A DNA stretch of 52,800 nt from NCBI GenBank assembly GCA_028686985.1, contig JAQUBA010000006.1, positions 1 through 52,800 on the forward strand. The letters are read 5' to 3'. Positions 41,173 through 49,360 of this stretch are shown piece by piece (position 1 is the stretch's first letter; every line of letters begins with the position of its first letter). A program made the position numbers and the translations under genes. The stretch is from Candidatus Iainarchaeum sp. GTDB taxonomy: Archaea; Micrarchaeota; Micrarchaeia; Anstonellales; Bilamarchaeaceae. The notes below the pieces were generated by a model. That model worked only from the letters and a program-made list of their open reading frames with translations, was not told the origin of the DNA and did not search any database.

Positions 41173-42393
41173 CTAATTCCCGGAGGCAAGGAGCCGGGCC
41201 TGCGTAATTGCATATTGCGCCGCCTCGCCGCCCGCGATTATCTGGTGCGGCTGCCCGAACACCCCGTCAAGCCAGAACGATTTTTCGCGGTATGTGACAA
41301 GTATGGACGAACCCAGGAACCTGGGGTCCCTCGCCTGGTGGTACTTGAACACGGCGAACGTATCCCGCCCCCTCCTCTCCACGGAAACCATTTCCATCTT
41401 CCCGCTCACGTGGGACATGATGAAGCGGAAGCTCTTCGCCAGCCCCGAAAGGTGCCTTTTGGCCTCCTCCACAATCCCATACCCCTCAATCAGCGGAAGC
41501 GCGAAATGCGTGCCGCCTTTCACAGGCCTGCATTGGAAGAGGTAATGCGGCGCAATCCCGGCGTCCGTTATCCCCCTGAAAAGCTCCACGAGCGTCTCCG
41601 GGGAATCGTTCACCCCCCTCATGAGCACGCTCTGGGAACGGAGGTGCACCCCTGCGCCCATCAGCTTCGCGTGGGCCTCCTGCGCCTGCGAATCCAGCTC
41701 ACCCGGATGGTCTATGTGTGAAACCACGCACACCCTTTTCCCCGCGGAGCTGTGGCTCTCCAGTATCCTGAGCAGTTCCGGGTCCGAGAACCGCGACGGA
41801 AGATAAACGGGCATCTTCGTCCCGAGGCGTATGACGCCGACGTGCCCTATCTGCCTGAGCCGCCCAAGTATCTCCGCGAGCCGGAAATTGCTTGCCATGA
41901 ACGCGTCCCCGCCAGTGAGCAGCACGTTGTTTATCTCGCGGTGCCGCGCTATGTAGCTGAATGCGGCCCCCAGGTCCAGGGCGGTTTCATTCTCCGTCCC
42001 GACCACCCTCCTCCTGAAGCAGTACCTGCAGTACGCCGCGCACGTCCCCGCAACCATGAGTAGCGCGGTCGGCCCGTACTTGTGCTGCAAGCCCGGAACC
42101 CCGGTCTTCCTCGTGCTTATCCATTCTCCGCTCTGGTCCCCGAAACCATCCGCGCGGAGCTCCTCCGCGTCCGGGAACACTATCCGGAGCAGCGGGTCGT
42201 CCGGATTGCTCCAGTCTATCCGCTTTGCGTAATGGCGGGTAATCGCTATCGGGTAAGCGGCATCAATCATCCCCACAAGCCCGTCGGTCAGCCCCTTCGC
42301 CGCCGCCAGTTCCCCGTGCCTCCTGAAAACCTGCTTCGCGGTGATGCGCTGCCCCAGCTCCCGCTGCCATCTTTCATGCCGCACACCCCGCAT
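41173..42393 (-). CDS. KamA-family radical SAM aminomutase-like enzyme
   Basis: A 406-residue radical-SAM, PLP-dependent enzyme of the lysine 2,3-aminomutase group. The iron-sulfur motif is CAAYCRYCFRRR (C-x3-C-x2-C). Sections NVLLTGGDAFMA, LGTKMPVYLPSRF, SHIDHPGEL and FQCRPVKGG are family blocks. The PLP-lysine region is divergent (SHVSGKMEM instead of PGGGGK), so the substrate may not be lysine. No acetyltransferase partner (AblB) for the beta-lysine osmolyte lies nearby. ATG 42393 has TTATATAA 25 nt upstream; an in-frame start at 42429 would lie upstream of that box. Confidence 0.85.
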   Translation of the reverse strand: MRGVRHERWQRELGQRITAKQVFRRHGELAAAKGLTDGLVGMIDAAYPIAITRHYAKRIDWSNPDDPLLRIVFPDAEELRADGFGDQSGEWISTRKTGVPGLQHKYGPTALLMVAGTCAAYCRYCFRRRVVGTENETALDLGAAFSYIARHREINNVLLTGGDAFMASNFRLAEILGRLRQIGHVGVIRLGTKMPVYLPSRFSDPELLRILESHSSAGKRVCVVSHIDHPGELDSQAQEAHAKLMGAGVHLRSQSVLMRGVNDSPETLVELFRGITDAGIAPHYLFQCRPVKGGTHFALPLIEGYGIVEEAKRHLSGLAKSFRFIMSHVSGKMEMVSVERRGRDTFAVFKYHQARDPRFLGSSILVTYREKSFWLDGVFGQPHQIIAGGEAAQYAITQARLLASGN

Positions 42394-42410
42394 ACGCTGA
42401 TTACTTCGTA

Positions 42411-42421
42411 AAATTATATAA
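42411..42421 (-). promoter_or_regulatory. TATA-like box for the KamA-like gene
   Basis: TTATATAATTT on the minus strand, about 25 nt before ATG 42393. Confidence 0.55.
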
Positions 42422-42476
42422 TGTACCACGTTCTACGATAGCCGTTGCGAACTTCCACGATTGTGGTATGCTCAAG

Positions 42477-42486
42477 CTTTTTATCC
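42477..42486 (+). promoter_or_regulatory. TATA-like box for the repeat protein gene
   Basis: CTTTTTATCC, about 25 nt before ATG 42507. The bases between it and the KamA TATA box include short inverted repeats (CCAC-GATT-GTGG at 42455-42466). Confidence 0.45.
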
Positions 42487-42506
42487 TGCACCAATGAAGC
42501 TTCCGC

Positions 42507-44306
42507 ATGGCAAAGAGAGTGCCGAAGCCGGCAAGGCGCGTGGAAATACGCGCAGGCCGCAAGCCCCCATTCCGTGCAATAGAGGTGGAGATGAGGAAGC
42601 CGCCAGAGGACATAGGCTTCGTATTCAGGGAGCCGGCGCTCACATTCGTGGAGAAGAGGGGGGAGGCGCGGAAACTGGAAAGCGAGGCGGAGCATTACGA
42701 GTCAATATTCTCCAAAAGCCAGGCAGCTGAGAGCTATGCCGCCGCAGCCGCCATCTACGAGGAGCTGCACGACTTCCCCAGGGCGGAGGCGCTGCACGAG
42801 AAGGCCGCGGCATTATACGAGGGCGTGGGCGAGGGCCTTGCGCCCCAGCCCGAGGAAACCCGCAATCTGGTTGATGCGTACAGCCGCGCCGCCGCCTCGC
42901 TGTTCTCAGCCGCAACAATCGCCGCCGAAACCTCGCCCAAAAAATCCGTGGGGATCTTCTTCCGCGCTGCGGAGGACTATTCCAAATCCCGGAACCAGCA
43001 GGGTGTCCGCTCCTCATATTCCCACGCGTTCGCGGTGGAGCCGAAGAAATCCGCGGCCCTGTGCAAAAAGGCGCTGCCCGCCCTCATCCTTGAGGCACGC
43101 AGGGAGGAAAGCTCGGGCAACCCCGCCCAAGCCGCTTCGCTCCTTTTCTCCGCCGCCTCCCTCTCCGAGCTCACCAACCCAAAAGGCGCCCCAGCCCTCT
43201 TCATAGCGGCAGGCGACAATTACCGCGAGGCGGGCATGCACGGCTCCGCCGCAACTTCCTATTCCTCCGCCGCGTCCATGATTTCCGCAAGGCATCCTGC
43301 AAAGGCGGCGGCCACGCTCCTGGATGCGGGCGAGAGCATGGCAAAATCCGCGGACTACCTCGGAGCCGCAATTGCCTTCTCCTCCGCCATAAAGCTGGGC
43401 GCCGTGAACACCCCGATCAGCTACACGCCGGTCGCCCTCCTCGCAGCAACCGCCGAATCCAAGCTGAAGTCCGGAAGCTACTTCTCCGCAGCGCGCGCGT
43501 TCTTCTCCGCCGCCTACGTCTCCATGCACATCTCCCTCCAGATAGCATCGGGATTCTACCTGAAAGCCGGCGAATATTTCCTGAAATCCGGAAAATACGA
43601 GGACGCGGCATTCTCCTTCTCCTCCGCGGCCCGCCTTGGAGGGGGTGAGGCGAAGATAATCCGGGAAGTGGTCCCGGCTCTCCTTGAGATTGCCAGCATG
43701 GAGCTGGAATCCGGGAACCTTGCCTCCGCGGCCAGCGCCTTCCTATCCGCCGCAATCCTGCTCCGCGAGCCGAAGCCCCTCATGTCCGCGGTGCTGTTTG
43801 AACGGGCCGGGGACGTTTTCACAAGGTCCGGGCGGAACTGCCGCGCGGCCTCCGCCTATTCTTTTTCCGCAGTCCTCCTCTTCAGGGAAGACACTGAAAG
43901 GGCATCCGTACTCCTCAGGAAGGCGGCAGAGTGCTACGGGAAGGCGGGCTCGCAGGAGGACGCGGCGGCATCATTCGCATCCTCCGACCGCCTGCATTCG
44001 GGCGAGGAGTCCCTCCAGAGGAGCGTCTCGGTCATCACCGCCGCAGCAGAGCAGAAGCTGAAGTCCGGCGACCACCTGGATGCCGCGCGCCTTTTCTCCT
44101 CTGCCGCGGAGCTCTCCCGCGAAATGGACGCGAAGAATTCCTCCATCCTTTTTGAAAAGTCCGGAGACAATTACTTCATAATGGAAAAGTACTGCTCCGC
44201 GGCCTCCGCCTACCTCTTCGCGGCAATCCTCTCCAGCAGCCTGGACTCCGTGCGCGCGATGTACCTTCTTGGGAAGGCGGGCAACTGCTACGGGCGCGTG
44301 CGCTGA
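42507..44306 (+). CDS. SNAP/TPR-like helical repeat protein
   Basis: A 599-residue soluble protein built of about a dozen alpha-helical repeats of roughly 40 residues. The recurring pattern is a FSAA or FSSA helix ending followed by a small-residue helix (ASLLFSAASLSEL, AAFSFSSAARLGG, ASAFLSAAILLREP, AARLFSSAAELSRE). The spacing and the AGDNY/AAECYGKAG turns resemble alpha-SNAP-type TPR domains. The N-terminal ~70 residues are basic. No membrane segment or catalytic motif is seen. An adaptor or protein-complex scaffold is the likely role; true SNAP homology needs structure comparison. Confidence 0.75.
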   Translation: MAKRVPKPARRVEIRAGRKPPFRAIEVEMRKPPEDIGFVFREPALTFVEKRGEARKLESEAEHYESIFSKSQAAESYAAAAAIYEELHDFPRAEALHEKAAALYEGVGEGLAPQPEETRNLVDAYSRAAASLFSAATIAAETSPKKSVGIFFRAAEDYSKSRNQQGVRSSYSHAFAVEPKKSAALCKKALPALILEARREESSGNPAQAASLLFSAASLSELTNPKGAPALFIAAGDNYREAGMHGSAATSYSSAASMISARHPAKAAATLLDAGESMAKSADYLGAAIAFSSAIKLGAVNTPISYTPVALLAATAESKLKSGSYFSAARAFFSAAYVSMHISLQIASGFYLKAGEYFLKSGKYEDAAFSFSSAARLGGGEAKIIREVVPALLEIASMELESGNLASAASAFLSAAILLREPKPLMSAVLFERAGDVFTRSGRNCRAASAYSFSAVLLFREDTERASVLLRKAAECYGKAGSQEDAAASFASSDRLHSGEESLQRSVSVITAAAEQKLKSGDHLDAARLFSSAAELSREMDAKNSSILFEKSGDNYFIMEKYCSAASAYLFAAILSSSLDSVRAMYLLGKAGNCYGRVR

Positions 44307-44318
44307 GCCTGGAAAGCA

Positions 44319-44326
44319 TTTAAAAC
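44319..44326 (+). promoter_or_regulatory. TATA-like box for the TMEM175-like gene
   Basis: TTTAAAAC, about 25 nt before ATG 44348. Confidence 0.5.
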
Positions 44327-44347
44327 ATAATAATCCATTCCTCCCCC

Positions 44348-45001
44348 ATGGTGGATGAAAAGCATTGGCTTGCCACAACCCGGCTGGAAGCGCTCACGGA
44401 CGGCATATTCGCCTTCGCCATGACGCTGCTCGTCCTTTCCATAGCCATGCCGGACGACCCGGGCGAAAACGGTTACATGCCCAATGCCGAGCTCAAGGAC
44501 CTGATTTTCCATGAGTGGCATAGGTTCCTGAATTACGCCATTGCCTTCCTGCTCCTCGCGAGCTTCTGGATGAACCACTCAAAGGAATTCCATATGCTGA
44601 AGGCGACCGAGCACAAGCACACGTGGATAAACATCATTTTCCTGATGTTCGTCGCCCTGGTCCCCTTCACCACCTCACTTGTGGGCGATTACAGCGACGA
44701 CTCCATCGCCTGGACCATATTCGGCCTCAATATGTTCATCCTTGGCTCCTTCCTCTACCTCAACTGGTGGTATGCGGCCAGGCACGGCCAACTCCTACGC
44801 GAGGACGTAAGCAAGGAGCACATGGTAATGGGCAAGAGGAGGTGCCTCGTAGTGCCGGCAATCTCGCTTGTTTCCATAGGTGCCGGCTTCGTCAACCCCA
44901 GCCTCGCCGGCCTGGTTTACCTGCTGATACCCCTGGTAATGATGCTTCCTTATTTCAATGCCCCTTATCACATGAAGCAGATGCTGTGGGAGAAGAAATA
45001 G
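44348..45001 (+). CDS. TMEM175-like potassium channel (DUF1211)
   Basis: A 217-residue membrane protein with six helices. The first helix carries the family filter motif RLEALTDGIFAFAMTLLVL (R-x3-T/S-DG). Later sections HRFLNYAIAFLLLASFWMNH and VPFTTSLVGDY match prokaryotic TMEM175. These form tetrameric K+ leak channels. A TATA-like box sits 25 nt upstream. Confidence 0.88.
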   Translation: MVDEKHWLATTRLEALTDGIFAFAMTLLVLSIAMPDDPGENGYMPNAELKDLIFHEWHRFLNYAIAFLLLASFWMNHSKEFHMLKATEHKHTWINIIFLMFVALVPFTTSLVGDYSDDSIAWTIFGLNMFILGSFLYLNWWYAARHGQLLREDVSKEHMVMGKRRCLVVPAISLVSIGAGFVNPSLAGLVYLLIPLVMMLPYFNAPYHMKQMLWEKK

Positions 45002-45018
45002 AAAAATAAGGGAAGAGC

Positions 45019-45483
45019 CTATTTCAGCTCGTCTTCCGCGTAAAAGTACTCGTGGAGGGCCATCCCGTAGTCAAAGAGTTCCTCCCCCCTGAAGAACCTC
45101 GCCACTTCCTTCTGCGCGGTTTCCAGAGAGTCGGATGCGTGTATCACGTTCCTGCTCGTGGAGTTTGAGAAGTCCCCGCGTATGGTGCCTGCCTCCGCTT
45201 TTCTGGCATTCGTCGCACCCGCGAGCTTCCTCCCGACCTCCACCGCCTCCACGCCCTCCACCGCCATCGCAACTACCGGGTGGTGCGTCATGAAGTGCTC
45301 CAGTCCGGGGTAGAACGGTTTAGCGGCAAGGTGCGCATAGTGCTCCTTCGCGACCGCAGGGCCCATCCTCAGCATCTTCAGCCCCACAATCTTCAGGCCC
45401 TTCTTCTCAAACCGGGTTATGATTTCCCCGAGGAGCCCCCTCTGGAGCACGTCCGGCTTGAACAGTATCAGCGTCCTTTCCAT
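45019..45483 (-). CDS. ndk: Nucleoside diphosphate kinase
   Basis: A 154-residue enzyme that moves phosphate from ATP to NDPs. The signatures are ERTLILFKPDVLQRGLLGEI at the N-terminus and, around the active-site His, NVIHASDSLETAQKEVARFF, containing the conserved HASDS. It is the last gene of the L7Ae-S28e-L24e-NDK ribosomal operon, a classic archaeal order. Confidence 0.96.
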   Translation of the reverse strand: MERTLILFKPDVLQRGLLGEIITRFEKKGLKIVGLKMLRMGPAVAKEHYAHLAAKPFYPGLEHFMTHHPVVAMAVEGVEAVEVGRKLAGATNARKAEAGTIRGDFSNSTSRNVIHASDSLETAQKEVARFFRGEELFDYGMALHEYFYAEDELK

Positions 45484-45487
45484 GCGC

Positions 45488-45661
45488 TCACGCCTTCCTT
45501 GTCTTCTTCGCCCACTTTACCTTCTTGCCCACCCTTCCCAATTTTAGTTGGTTTTTCATGCACTTGGATGAGCAGAAGTAAAAGAGCGTCCCGTCCCTCT
45601 TAGCGTAGAGCCGGCCGCTTCCTTTCGGGATGTCTATTCCGCAGAATGAACAGCTTGCCAC
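45488..45661 (-). CDS. rpl24e: 50S ribosomal protein L24e
   Basis: About 57 residues. The zinc-binding pattern CSFCGIDIPKGSGRLYAKRD and YFCSSKCMKNQLKLGR marks eL24. GTG 45661 is preferred because GAGGTG lies 6 nt upstream; the GTG at 45670 would overlap the S28e stop. Member of the L7Ae-S28e-L24e-NDK operon. Confidence 0.94.
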   Translation of the reverse strand: MASCSFCGIDIPKGSGRLYAKRDGTLFYFCSSKCMKNQLKLGRVGKKVKWAKKTRKA

Positions 45662-45666
45662 AGCAA

Positions 45667-45873
45667 TCACCTCGTCCTTATCTCCTTGGCCTCCCTCTCG
45701 GGCTCTATGAGCATGATTATCATGCCCTTCTTCACAGGGCCCTTTATGTTCCTGAGGATGACCCTTCCGGCTTCATTGCCTTCAAGGACCTTGCAGAGAA
45801 CCTGGTAGATCTCGCCATAGACTCCCGTCTTGGCCTTGACCTCCATGATTTCCGCAGCTACCGCGTCTGCCAT
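45667..45873 (-). CDS. rps28e: 30S ribosomal protein S28e
   Basis: A 68-residue small-subunit protein. Sections AEIMEVKAKTGVYGEIYQVL, EAGRVILRNIKGPVKKGMII and the end LIEPEREAKEIRTR are characteristic of eS28. It follows L7Ae by 5 bp. Confidence 0.96.
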   Translation of the reverse strand: MADAVAAEIMEVKAKTGVYGEIYQVLCKVLEGNEAGRVILRNIKGPVKKGMIIMLIEPEREAKEIRTR

Positions 45874-45878
45874 TCAGC

Positions 45879-46433
45879 TCACTCCTTTTTCTCTTCAGCA
45901 GGAGCTTCGGCAGGCTTCCCCTCATTTGGCGCAGCTTCGGCTTCCGGTGCCTTTTCCTTCTTGGCCTTGGGCTTCCTCGCCTTCTTGGGCTTCTTCTCGC
46001 CCTCGGCCGCAGGCGCCGCTTCAGCCGGCTTCGCCTCCGCCTTTGCCGGGGCCTCGTGCTTCTTCTCCTCTATCTTCGGCCTCGGGAGCCTCTTCAGCAC
46101 ATTATTGAGAATCTCGTTAGCGCCGCCCGCGTCCTCCAACGCTATGGTTGAGGTCGGGACAGGGATGCCCACCGCCTTCCCAAGGTCCGCCTTGGTCGGC
46201 ACATACACGTAGGGTATGCCTTTCTCTTCGCAGAGCATGGGGATGTGTATGACAATCTCCTCGGGCTCCACATCAGAGGCAATCACAACAAGCTTCGCCG
46301 CCTTCCTCTCTATGGATTTGGTGGTCTCGTTTATGCCCTTCCTAATCCTGCCAGAGTCCTTGGCGACCGAGAGCGCCTCAAGCACCCCATCCACTACTTC
46401 CTTTGGTGTTTCAAATTTCACATAACTTGGCAT
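45879..46433 (-). CDS. rpl7ae: 50S ribosomal protein L7Ae with long charged tail
   Basis: The K-turn-binding protein of the ribosome, box C/D and H/ACA particles and RNase P. Residues ~1-125 are the standard fold (GINETTKSIERKAAKLVVIA, DVEPEEIVIHIPMLCEEKGI, YVYVPTKADLGKAVG). The next ~60 residues are an unusual Ala/Lys/Glu/Pro tail (AEGEKKPKKARKPKAKKEKA) absent from most archaeal L7Ae. GAGGTG lies before the ATG, and the leader contains two hairpins. Confidence 0.96.
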   Translation of the reverse strand: MPSYVKFETPKEVVDGVLEALSVAKDSGRIRKGINETTKSIERKAAKLVVIASDVEPEEIVIHIPMLCEEKGIPYVYVPTKADLGKAVGIPVPTSTIALEDAGGANEILNNVLKRLPRPKIEEKKHEAPAKAEAKPAEAAPAAEGEKKPKKARKPKAKKEKAPEAEAAPNEGKPAEAPAEEKKE

Positions 46434-46455
46434 ATTTGCACCTCGTTATTCATTT

Positions 46456-46493
46456 AGCCCCGCCTTGCAGGGCTATCGCCACTTCATCGGTGG
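46456..46493 (-). promoter_or_regulatory. Structured leader of the L7Ae operon
   Basis: In the ~65-nt leader (TATA-like GTTTTTTAAACC near 46518-46528), two hairpins can form: CCAC/GTGG around CGATGAA (46479-46493) and AGCCC/GGGCT around 9 nt (46456-46474). L7Ae is known in some archaea to bind its own leader. No clear K-turn consensus was found here. Confidence 0.35.
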
Positions 46494-46529
46494 TAACTGT
46501 TTATTTGCCGGAGAGGGTTTAAAAAACTA

Positions 46530-47201
46530 TTACCAGACTCCCGGCACCAGCCTGTACCTCGTTTTCTGCGCGTATTCCTCGTACCCAGGCAGATTCTCGT
46601 GCAGGAACTTGTCCTCCCTGGAGGTGCGCACAAGCATCAGCGCAACCATCCCCAGGGCAGGTATAATTCCATAATATGAGCCCAGCGACACCGGCACAGA
46701 GATGCAATAGACGAGCATCGCCGCATAAAGCGGATGCCGCACATACTTGTACGGCCCGGTCGTGATTACCTTCTGCCCCTCCTGCACTTCCACAGCCCTG
46801 GACAGATAAGTGTTCTCCCTCATCACCAGGAACATCGCCGAGAACGCAAGAACCATCCCCACGAACCCCGCTATTTCCAGATAAACGGGCATCTCAGACC
46901 ATCCGAACCTGAAATCCAGCCCAGGGATAACGAAAAATCCCAGATAGCAAATAACCCCAAGGATGAGGATGAGCTTGTCCCACTCCTGCGTCCTCCTTGT
47001 GATGTCCATCCTTTGCTTAAGCAATTCCGGGTTGTTCCTCCCCAGCCATATCAGCACAGGGAGCGCCCACGCGAGGTAGATGAGCACCATAATCCATGCC
47101 TCGGGCCAGTAAATCGTCCCTGCGGCAACTAATGGAAGTGCAAAGAAAGCGATGACCACAAGCAGGAATCCCAAAGTCTTCTTGAGCTGCCCGGCTTCCA
47201 T
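46530..47201 (-). CDS. Isoprenylcysteine carboxyl methyltransferase-family membrane protein
   Basis: A 223-residue membrane protein with five or six helices. The family end motif is visible: TTGPYKYVRHPLYAAMLV, then REDKFLHENLPGYEEYAQKT and RYRLVPGVW. Such enzymes use SAM to methylate C-terminal or lipid acceptors; archaeal substrates are unknown. It has no obvious operon partner. Confidence 0.85.
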   Translation of the reverse strand: MEAGQLKKTLGFLLVVIAFFALPLVAAGTIYWPEAWIMVLIYLAWALPVLIWLGRNNPELLKQRMDITRRTQEWDKLILILGVICYLGFFVIPGLDFRFGWSEMPVYLEIAGFVGMVLAFSAMFLVMRENTYLSRAVEVQEGQKVITTGPYKYVRHPLYAAMLVYCISVPVSLGSYYGIIPALGMVALMLVRTSREDKFLHENLPGYEEYAQKTRYRLVPGVW

Positions 47202-47320
47202 GCGCTTCCATCGCTCAGCAGGGTTAAAAAACTACTTTCGGGACCAAAATTGGGGGTTTTCTTATCGCATACATCTCTCCTGTTCGGAATCCATTTAAGC
47301 CATACTACCGATACTGTTTC

Positions 47321-47941
47321 ATGAAACCTCACATTCTTGTAGTGTTCCTGGCATTCCTCTTATTCGGCTGCACTCAGCCATCTAATCGCCCGGCAAACGA
47401 TACAACTGAAGGTATTGTAACTGCACCAGAAGTTCCTGTTTATGAGCCACAGAATACCTCGCAGACAAAAAATCAATCCACAGATACAGAACCCGTACAA
47501 AACGAAACTGCCAACTCATCAGCAGAAGAACCGACGGATCATATCGCCAGCTCTGAAATCATTGATGGCGATGGTGTTGATGAGCTATGCAACAATACTT
47601 GCATTTCAATTTCTCAATTGAATTCTGATGCCGAAGGCAATGATTGTGATAATCTGAATGGCGAGTATGTCGTTATAACTAACAGTTGTTCTCGCCCGTG
47701 CAACCTGACCGGGTGGACTGTTAAGGATGCATCATCACGGAATTCTTATGTTTTCCCATCTTTCGTCCTGCAAAATACTTCCTCGGCTTCATTATACACT
47801 GGATGTGGCGCAGATACAGCTACGCAATTGTATTGGTGTAGCAGCGGTTATGCCTGCAACGCTATCTGGAATAATGATGGTGATACCCTGTATATGATAG
47901 ATTCTCAAGGCAGTCCGGTTTTGAGTTATTCTTACTCCTGA
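47321..47941 (+). CDS. Lamin-tail-domain lipoprotein
   Basis: A 206-residue lipoprotein: signal KPHILVVFLAFLLFGC with lipobox, a Thr/Asn/Glu-rich linker (~20-85), then a lamin-tail domain (~90-206) with EYVVITNSCSRPCNLTGWTV, SYVFPSFVLQNTS, and CSSGYACNAIWNNDGDTLYM. The LTD is a beta-sandwich used in secreted nucleases and surface proteins. The gene is visibly more AT-rich in third positions than its neighbours, hinting at horizontal transfer. A TATA-like CATTTAAGCC lies 26 nt upstream. Confidence 0.85.
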   Translation: MKPHILVVFLAFLLFGCTQPSNRPANDTTEGIVTAPEVPVYEPQNTSQTKNQSTDTEPVQNETANSSAEEPTDHIASSEIIDGDGVDELCNNTCISISQLNSDAEGNDCDNLNGEYVVITNSCSRPCNLTGWTVKDASSRNSYVFPSFVLQNTSSASLYTGCGADTATQLYWCSSGYACNAIWNNDGDTLYMIDSQGSPVLSYSYS

Positions 47942-47992
47942 TGGCGTTCGTAATCCATTTAAACTCTAACTTATACTTCCTTCTACGTTCCC

Positions 47993-49360
47993 ATGTCCAA
48001 AATAGTAGTCATCGGCGGCGGCCCCGCGGGGATGTTCGCCGCCTACGAGCTCTCCAAGAACGGGCAGGAAGTCACTTTAGTGGAAGCCGGATTTGACGTT
48101 GAAGAGAGGAAGAAAGCAATAGCGCAGGAGGATTCCGCAGGCCAGAATTACATCTCCGGGATGGGCGGCTCGGGCACCTTTTCCGATGGAAAGCTGAACC
48201 TCCACCCACTTATAGGCGGGGACCTGATGGAATTCGTCCCCCGCTCAAGGGCAGATGAATTAATCTCATATATAGACAGCATATTCACCAGGCACGGCGT
48301 AAGCCAAAAAGCAGAGATAAGCCCCGATGCAAGGAAACTGGAAATCAGGGCAATGAAGGAGGGGCTGAAATACATCCCCATCCGCCAAAAACACATAGGG
48401 AGCGACGTCCTCCCCTCCGTGGTCGTCTCCATAAACAAGGAGATGGAATCCTTTGGCCTGGAAGTGCTCATAAAGACCGCTGCAACCGACCTCATAATCA
48501 AGAACGGGAAAGTCACCGGAGTAAAAATAAAGAAAGGAACAAAAGAGTCAATACTGCCGGCTGACTACGTAATCATCGCACCCGGGCGCGCGGGCTCCCA
48601 ATGGCTCCTTGACCTCGCAAAAAAGAAGGGAATCGGCTTCCGCTACGGCCCCTTGGATATCGGGGTAAGGGTGGAAGTTCCGGACGAAGTGATGGAGGAC
48701 ACCACAAAGATAAGCTGGGACCCCAAATTCCACATCCGAACCAAGAAGTATGACGACTTCGTCCGAACATTCTGCACAAACCCCAGCGGCTTCGTAATCA
48801 CCGAAAACTATGGAAAATTTGTCTCTGTAAATGGGCACTCCATGAAGAACAAAACGTCGCACAACACAAATTTCGCATTCCTCGTCCGCATAAACCTCAC
48901 GCAGCCGGTGGAAAACACCACCCAGTACGGAAGGTCCATCTGCATGCTCGCGACCACAATAGGCGGAGGAAAAGCCATCGTACAGCGCTTGGGCGACCTG
49001 AAAGCCGGCCACCGCTCCACCTGGGAAAGGATAAACAAATCATACGTGGAGCCCACGAACAAGGACGTAACCCCCGGCGACATCGCGATGGCGATGCCCG
49101 CAAGGATAGTAGAAGATTTAGTAGAAGGTCTGGACCAGCTCGCAAAAGTAATTCTAGGGGTGAATGACCAATCCACCCTCCTGTACGCCCCGGAAGTGAA
49201 ATTCAAGTCCATAAGATTGGACATCACAAAGCAATTGGAAACCGTGCAGGTGAAGAACCTCTTCACCGCAGGGGATGGCGCGGGCGTGTCCGGCGGCATA
49301 ATCCCAGCAGCCGCCACGGGGTTAATCACAGCAAGGGAAATACTCAAAAGGTGCAAGTGA
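47993..49360 (+). CDS. FAD-dependent oxidoreductase (COG2509 type)
   Basis: A 455-residue flavoprotein. The N-terminal FAD Rossmann motif is VVIGGGPAGMFAAYELSKNG; the second is the C-terminal NLFTAGDGAGVSGGI. In between are ISGMGGSGTFSDGKLN and DYVIIAPGRAGSQWL. This matches the uncharacterised FAD-dependent dehydrogenase group near geranylgeranyl reductase/NQR-like enzymes. The next gene's ATG follows the stop immediately, so the two share an operon. Substrate unknown. Confidence 0.88.
   Translation: MSKIVVIGGGPAGMFAAYELSKNGQEVTLVEAGFDVEERKKAIAQEDSAGQNYISGMGGSGTFSDGKLNLHPLIGGDLMEFVPRSRADELISYIDSIFTRHGVSQKAEISPDARKLEIRAMKEGLKYIPIRQKHIGSDVLPSVVVSINKEMESFGLEVLIKTAATDLIIKNGKVTGVKIKKGTKESILPADYVIIAPGRAGSQWLLDLAKKKGIGFRYGPLDIGVRVEVPDEVMEDTTKISWDPKFHIRTKKYDDFVRTFCTNPSGFVITENYGKFVSVNGHSMKNKTSHNTNFAFLVRINLTQPVENTTQYGRSICMLATTIGGGKAIVQRLGDLKAGHRSTWERINKSYVEPTNKDVTPGDIAMAMPARIVEDLVEGLDQLAKVILGVNDQSTLLYAPEVKFKSIRLDITKQLETVQVKNLFTAGDGAGVSGGIIPAAATGLITAREILKRCK

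Noticed and set aside
46456-46493. Box C/D sRNA in the L7Ae leader
   Set aside because: A CGATGAA box C-like loop is visible but no CUGA box D is paired with it.
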